From: Linnemannia schmuckeri
Lineage: Eukaryota; Mortierellomycota; Mortierellomycetes; Mortierellales; Mortierellaceae
Direction of reading: 5' to 3'
Assembly: GCA_029449235.1 (NCBI GenBank)
Contig: JANATG010000004.1
Span: forward strand, 1,612,001-1,676,000
Length of the DNA stretch: 64,000 nucleotides
The notes below the pieces were generated by a model. That model saw only the letters and a program-made list of their open reading frames with translations, had not been told where the DNA came from and ran no database searches. The first letter of the stretch is position 1. Every line of letters begins with the position of its first letter. This document shows, one piece after another, positions 59,192-64,000 of the stretch. The position numbers and the translations under genes were made by a program.

Positions 59192-62100
59192 TCATTGAAC
59201 GTTGATCTTGGTCTGAGCAAAGTTCTTGATGATAGGAATCATATTGTCTCGCAAGGCCCGGATCTGAGCGTACGCCTCTGCTCCCAATTCGTCCTTCCTT
59301 GCCTGGGCCGGGACATTCTCAAACCGCTGAAGCATCCTCTGAGTCGAATTCAATGTCGCAATCAAGTCAATGCACAGCTCCTGAATTTCCCTCCGAACAG
59401 ACGCATCCAGCTGTGGGTGATACATGTACAAAGCCAACTGAGTCGCCATCACTACGAACGCATCCTCCAACAACGAAATCATGCGAATCGAAGATCCAGT
59501 TGAGCTCGAGAGAGTGGCAAACGCAGACTCATCGGACTTGGAGGGGCTGGAGGCCGCCACTATTGTCGATGACCGTGGTGAGGCGGACCCGTTCGCGCCG
59601 GTAGTTGCTGAGGCAGATCCTGCTGCATTAGCGTCGCCAGATGTGGTCGATGTAGAGGGTGATGCTGACGATAAGAAGGCTCCGAAACAAGCCAGGCGTG
59701 ACGACGGCTTGGAGTTCGTCGTGCTTGTGGATGACGACGCATTGGCGTTCGGTTGCCGATCATCGTCGTTCGAGTTCTTAAAAAGTCCTGCTGAGCCTCC
59801 TGTCTTACCCTCCAAACGTGCCTCCCACTCCATCAACGAAGTCGTCGCGTACTGAACCAAGTCGAACATGGTGCCGATGGATGCTGGCTCGTAAACAGGC
59901 GTGTTGGAGATTGGAGCGATTGTTGTCTTGCGGATGGGCCACTCCAGGTTCGATTTGGTCAAAATAAGCGCTGGATCCGTCCAGACAAGGATCGCCGACA
60001 AAATATTCCTTACAACCGCCGCCAGCTTGCCCTCAATCATCGTGGTGAGAGTCTTGTTATCGCTTGATTCCTGGTTCTTGTGCTCTGCTCTGGTAACTGC
60101 GCGGGTTAATGAGGCGAGGGTGTGAGGGTGAGTGAAGAGATGGACTGCGTGCTGAAGAATGAACAGCGATCGGTCAAAAAAGGCCTTTAGCACCTCTTCG
60201 CCTCCCAAAGGCTCCAAGCGAACGTCATGTTTTGAAAGCTCATAGAACAACATTGTGATCCTCTCCATCTCCTCTAACTTGGCGCTCGTCAAGGGCCGGT
60301 CTGTCGATGTATCCAGACCCTTGCTGATTTGGTTCCCGTAGAGCTGAATGAATCCAATCAGAAGCTGCATAAATGCGTCGCTCGAGCTCATCGACCGCAG
60401 CAAGCTCGTCACAATCGCCAGATACATGCACCAAGCCTGGTGCCAGTTTCCTCGGTCGCCATGCGCCTCATCTAGGTGCTCGATATCGCCTCGCTGAAGA
60501 AATATTGTCAATCCGTTGTGTGTCAGCATCGACATAACGCCTGCATCGCAAAGGTACGCCGCCATCTCCGGAACGTTGGCCAAGGCGAGCAAGAAGTTGA
60601 GACTGCCCTCAAAGAACGATGGCCGGCTGTCGAACTGTCCTGTCGAAACGCTGTGGGCGCACAGCTGCAAGTTGAGGCGTACAACATCCAAGTTCCTCAA
60701 GATGGGGATCCAAAGGCCAGCATGGGGGTTCCAGACGGGGTGGCAAATCTCCTCCAAAAGCGCTAACAACACCACAATCATGTCGGAATGATCATACTGC
60801 CCAGACAAATAGCTCTCCACCACGATGGAGAAACACTGGGCGATCGACGGTAGAAGAAGAATAGATGACTTTTGAACCAAGGCCTGGTGTTCCTGATCCA
60901 AAATGGCGAGAACTTCCTTGTCGTGCAGAGCCCGATAGCAGAACAGAAGCGTCAAGAAGAGAGGCTGATGGACGGCAAGGCCATTCGCTGGGTTTTGGAC
61001 TGACTCCAAGATGCCCATTTCGGGGTTTTGGATAAGTTTTTGGAGCTTGGTGACGATCTCGGGAAAATGGATGGCGAGATTCTTCTTGTCCGATCGCTTG
61101 ACTGTTGCCGAATTTTCGATAACCGTCTGCAAAAGAAGGCAGCAGTTCTGACGTGCCATCCGGAGCACTGCACTGCCATTGGTCTCCCGCTCAATATGGT
61201 CCAACAGGCAAATGACAAAGTGATAGTAAGCATTCGCTTCCGCACCCGCGCTCTTGCCCGCCCAGAAAGCTGCTCCTAAATCATTCGTAGCCACCTCGAC
61301 AAAGAAACGCCAGGCAGAAAGGCGTTCCATCTCCGCATGCACGATCGACCAGTTGAGGTTCACGTGGAAGAGGGTTCTGAGGAAAGCGTGCTCCCGTACT
61401 TTGCCTCCCCAGATGAACTTGAACCGAGCCTTGCCTAAATCCAGCATAAACGTCTCTCCTGCCAAATGATCAGCGTCGTAGTTCTCGTCCCACCGCTTCA
61501 CAGCCAGCTTTAAGTAGTCCAGAGGGACCGTCAGCTCTTGGCCCATCTCCTTCAACTCCCGGTGTCCCTGTGCATGATAGTGGATCTTGGGAATAGTCTC
61601 GTTCCATTCGCCGAATTTGCCCTCCTGGACACACATCTGGATAAAGGTCTTGATCCCCTTTGGCAAGCTTTCGACATCCCTGGTGAGAACGCCCTGGCTG
61701 GCGTAGTGGAAGTGAATCGCAAGGCCAAAGATTCGGAGGGCATGGCCGCGAGAGCGCTGTTCAGCGTTGACAGACGAGACGTGGAATACTTGGGCCATGG
61801 GATCGCGATTATAGCAGGAAAAGACATCCTCCCACTTTGCCAACTCCAATTCGGTGTGAATATCGGGTCGCGCAAGGATGTCTCCGAGATCATTCCAGAA
61901 GGCATTGTTGTCCTGAAGGCTCTTGATGAGGACAGCATGATCCAATGCGTTTTGCCAGAGGACATCCAGGAAGTGAAGAGCGTGAGGCAGGATCTCGGGA
62001 TCAGAGTCGAGGACGGCGTCCTTCTTGTGGAGGATATCGAGGGCTTTAACCAGGATCGAGTTCTTGGCGATTTCCTTGAACTGGTTATCGAGCACGCCAG

Positions 62101-64000
62101 TGACGGGATTAACGCGGTCGTTCGACAAAAACAAGGTCGCGAGTCCAGGCTGAGTCGTCAGAGTGATGGTAATGAGGCTCCAAAGAGCAATCCTGTAGTC
62201 GGCGGTCTGGCCATCATCGCCGACGCGGTTGACAAGGGTCGAGACCAATTGTTGCGCCTGGTCTGAGGTTCCGAGGTATCCGACGAATGATGGCCGAGTT
62301 GGCCATTCATTGGTCAGCGCGCACAGCAATGTGAGGACATCTGTCGAGACAAGCGCCACATCCGCTCCGCAAGAAAGGTCGCTATATGAGGTCAAGACCT
62401 GGATCAGAGAAGCGTTTGCACGGCCAACAGTGCGATCGACCATATAAACTTCCAAGAATGAAGACTGGCCTCCAAAGAGCTTGCGATGGCGAAGCAGGCT
62501 CTTGACAAACTTGAGGCCTTGGTAGATCATGATGTAGATGTCTACAAGTTCTCTGGTGCGGTCGTACTTGGAAAAATAGGACGAAAGATCGGGTCCAGAT
62601 CCAATCAGCGAGACCAGGGGCAAACCCAGCTGTTTGCCGCCGTCGTATAAAAAGTTCCTGAGCAAGTAGTCCTGAAGTGTCGCAAGACTGATATACTCCG
62701 TTGGGTCCGAGCCGCTGAGAAGCGGGAGATCCTCGAGGGTGTTGTTGAAAATCGAAAGAATCCTGGACCCAATGATAAAGCGGTCCCTGATGTTGACGTA
62801 ATGCCAGCTCTCAAAGTTGCAGAAGATGTCGTTCTGAATATATGCCAAGCAGGGATAAAGGATCTCCGCCTTGAGACAACGCAGCTCCTTGGAGTCCCAG
62901 ATTTCCTTTTGCTGGGCGTTCAAGGTTAGGGTCTGGATGAGCTCGAGGAAAGCCAAGGTCACAGCATAATTGCCCTGGAGGCATTCGAAGCGGGTGAGGA
63001 GATTATACACCAGCCCGCTTGTTTGAACTCGACTAGAACCTGTAAACTGGACCGTTGTGGTGATGACTGAAGGCAAGAACGACGATTGCCTCAAGAAGAG
63101 CCAGACATCCTGCGAATACGACTGGCAAATCCAGCGGAGACACTGCAAGCAAGAGGCAATCACGTCGAGTGGCGGGTTCTGGAACTTAGAGGTCTGGTCC
63201 AGGATCGCAAAGAGAGTTGGGATGAGGGAAGCGCCTTGTTTGCCAGAAAGAAAGTAGGCGGTCAATTCGGTGGTCACTCCGGGGTGCTGGTACAACGCCT
63301 GGAGAAGGCCCAAAATAGCCTGAACATGCGTGATCTTGACATAGGAGTTGGAGTCGGTGTTCTTGTCCTGCATACAGAAGACGTCCAGCATGGAAGCACA
63401 CAGTTCCCATCCAGAGCTCTCGTAGGCCCACTGGACGACTTGGGGTGCGTTTGGCGCCGAGACGAGGCGTCCTTCCATACCAGCCGGTAACATCATGAAT
63501 GATCCTCCAGTCGCGATCCCAAACGGCACCTCCTGAACTGATCTATACAATGTCGAGCCCTCAGTTGCGTGTGTGTCGATCTCCACGCATTGTGCCTTGT
63601 CGGAAAGGAAATGTGACAATGATGGCAGATGTCGGAAGAACTGTATGGTGTGGCGTGCTGAATCTTCACTGCCAGTTGCCAGGGCTGTAAGCAACTGCAG
63701 AAGGGGCTCGAATTGGACTGGGAATCGTCCTCTGGCTGCCTCCAAAACGTTCGTGACTCCTTGGCCCAGATCCGTTGACTCGTCCCAGACCAGATGGCAA
63801 AGATGAGCCTCTCCCGTCAGCAAATCCGAAAGACAGTGAACCAGTCCATCGAAATCCTTGATATTTGTAGGCCTATGATCCAGAAGCACCAGCTCCAGCA
63901 GAAGAAAGAAGAGCCGCCTGAATGTCGGTCCGTCCTTTGAGGTGTTGTCGAAGAGTTCGTTGGAGAAGAGGCTGCTGGCGAACGTAAAAAACTTGAGAGT
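59192..64000 (-). CDS. NUP188: Nucleoporin NUP188, C-terminal 1,602 residues (runs off the edge)
   Basis: One uninterrupted frame from the right edge to the TGA at 59192-59194. No initiator is present, so the N-terminus lies beyond 64000. NUP188 is an inner-ring scaffold of the nuclear pore, built of alpha-helical repeats. Diagnostic blocks include QFEPLLQLLTALATGSEDSA, VVQWAYESSGWELCASMLDV, PPLDVIASCLQCLRWI followed by VWLFLRQSSFLPS, and a central GETFMLDLGKARF. The match to the family around PPLDVIASC is strong. A Ser/Thr/Ala-rich insert with low complexity sits about 140 residues before the C-terminus. Lack of introns over 4.8 kb contrasts with its neighbours. Confidence 0.92.
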   Translation of the reverse strand, partial: TLKFFTFASSLFSNELFDNTSKDGPTFRRLFFLLLELVLLDHRPTNIKDFDGLVHCLSDLLTGEAHLCHLVWDESTDLGQGVTNVLEAARGRFPVQFEPLLQLLTALATGSEDSARHTIQFFRHLPSLSHFLSDKAQCVEIDTHATEGSTLYRSVQEVPFGIATGGSFMMLPAGMEGRLVSAPNAPQVVQWAYESSGWELCASMLDVFCMQDKNTDSNSYVKITHVQAILGLLQALYQHPGVTTELTAYFLSGKQGASLIPTLFAILDQTSKFQNPPLDVIASCLQCLRWICQSYSQDVWLFLRQSSFLPSVITTTVQFTGSSRVQTSGLVYNLLTRFECLQGNYAVTLAFLELIQTLTLNAQQKEIWDSKELRCLKAEILYPCLAYIQNDIFCNFESWHYVNIRDRFIIGSRILSIFNNTLEDLPLLSGSDPTEYISLATLQDYLLRNFLYDGGKQLGLPLVSLIGSGPDLSSYFSKYDRTRELVDIYIMIYQGLKFVKSLLRHRKLFGGQSSFLEVYMVDRTVGRANASLIQVLTSYSDLSCGADVALVSTDVLTLLCALTNEWPTRPSFVGYLGTSDQAQQLVSTLVNRVGDDGQTADYRIALWSLITITLTTQPGLATLFLSNDRVNPVTGVLDNQFKEIAKNSILVKALDILHKKDAVLDSDPEILPHALHFLDVLWQNALDHAVLIKSLQDNNAFWNDLGDILARPDIHTELELAKWEDVFSCYNRDPMAQVFHVSSVNAEQRSRGHALRIFGLAIHFHYASQGVLTRDVESLPKGIKTFIQMCVQEGKFGEWNETIPKIHYHAQGHRELKEMGQELTVPLDYLKLAVKRWDENYDADHLAGETFMLDLGKARFKFIWGGKVREHAFLRTLFHVNLNWSIVHAEMERLSAWRFFVEVATNDLGAAFWAGKSAGAEANAYYHFVICLLDHIERETNGSAVLRMARQNCCLLLQTVIENSATVKRSDKKNLAIHFPEIVTKLQKLIQNPEMGILESVQNPANGLAVHQPLFLTLLFCYRALHDKEVLAILDQEHQALVQKSSILLLPSIAQCFSIVVESYLSGQYDHSDMIVVLLALLEEICHPVWNPHAGLWIPILRNLDVVRLNLQLCAHSVSTGQFDSRPSFFEGSLNFLLALANVPEMAAYLCDAGVMSMLTHNGLTIFLQRGDIEHLDEAHGDRGNWHQAWCMYLAIVTSLLRSMSSSDAFMQLLIGFIQLYGNQISKGLDTSTDRPLTSAKLEEMERITMLFYELSKHDVRLEPLGGEEVLKAFFDRSLFILQHAVHLFTHPHTLASLTRAVTRAEHKNQESSDNKTLTTMIEGKLAAVVRNILSAILVWTDPALILTKSNLEWPIRKTTIAPISNTPVYEPASIGTMFDLVQYATTSLMEWEARLEGKTGGSAGLFKNSNDDDRQPNANASSSTSTTNSKPSSRLACFGAFLSSASPSTSTTSGDANAAGSASATTGANGSASPRSSTIVAASSPSKSDESAFATLSSSTGSSIRMISLLEDAFVVMATQLALYMYHPQLDASVRREIQELCIDLIATLNSTQRMLQRFENVPAQARKDELGAEAYAQIRALRDNMIPIIKNFAQTKINVQ

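Overview
The window is nuclear DNA from a filamentous, early-diverging fungus. Genes are split by short introns with GTAAGT-like donors and YAG acceptors, 5' UTRs are pyrimidine-rich, and A/T homopolymers of 20-32 bases recur. Gene content (SCAP, Pgc1-like phosphodiesterase, ABCC transporter, CD2AP/CIN85-like SH3 adaptor, CYP52-like P450 pair, AKTIP/FTS) fits Mucoromycota, most likely a Mortierella relative. That placement is inference from protein style. Exon boundaries below were worked out by hand from splice motifs and reading frame. For every spliced model except the first gene the exon lengths sum to a multiple of three.

Layout. 0.8-3.1 kb (+): unrecognised helical protein with an unresolved frame change. 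3.3-8.9 kb (-): SCAP, the sterol sensor that escorts SREBP. 9.8-12.4 kb (-): DUS3 tRNA-dihydrouridine synthase. 12.7-14.4 kb (+): Pgc1-like glycerophosphodiester phosphodiesterase. 14.7-15.3 kb: two diverged copies of a ~250-bp repeat, 301 bp apart. 15.6-17.4 kb (+): lineage-specific protein with a possible PD-(D/E)XK-like core. 17.5-23.0 kb (-): full ABCC/MRP transporter. 23.8-24.3 kb (-): small Lys-rich protein. 24.6-27.2 kb (+): NCA2. 27.3-31.9 kb: accessory stretch with a C2H2 zinc-finger pseudogene, three small secreted cysteine-rich genes, a second broken gene and a tRNA-like remnant. 32.7-36.3 kb (-): AKTIP/FTS UEV protein and GPN2 GTPase. 37.4-46.4 kb (+): gamma-glutamyltransferase, a leucine-rich-repeat protein and an Rkm4/SETD6-type methyltransferase. 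47.7-51.5 kb (-): three-SH3 adaptor. 51.8-59 kb (-): tandem P450 duplication that includes the upstream DNA. 59.2-64.0 kb (-): NUP188, running off the right edge.

Most genes are unrelated housekeeping loci. Loose themes are sterol/lipid metabolism (SCAP, Pgc1-like, P450s) and glutathione/xenobiotic handling (ABCC, GGT, P450s). The most novel item is the array of three secreted proteins at 28.1-30.4 kb. They contain four copies of one previously unfamiliar module with mirror-symmetric cysteine spacing C-x3-C-x10-C-x14/15-C-x10-C-x3-C. One copy has lost exactly the third and fourth cysteines together. This predicts an alpha-helical hairpin with nested disulfides (1-6, 2-5, 3-4).
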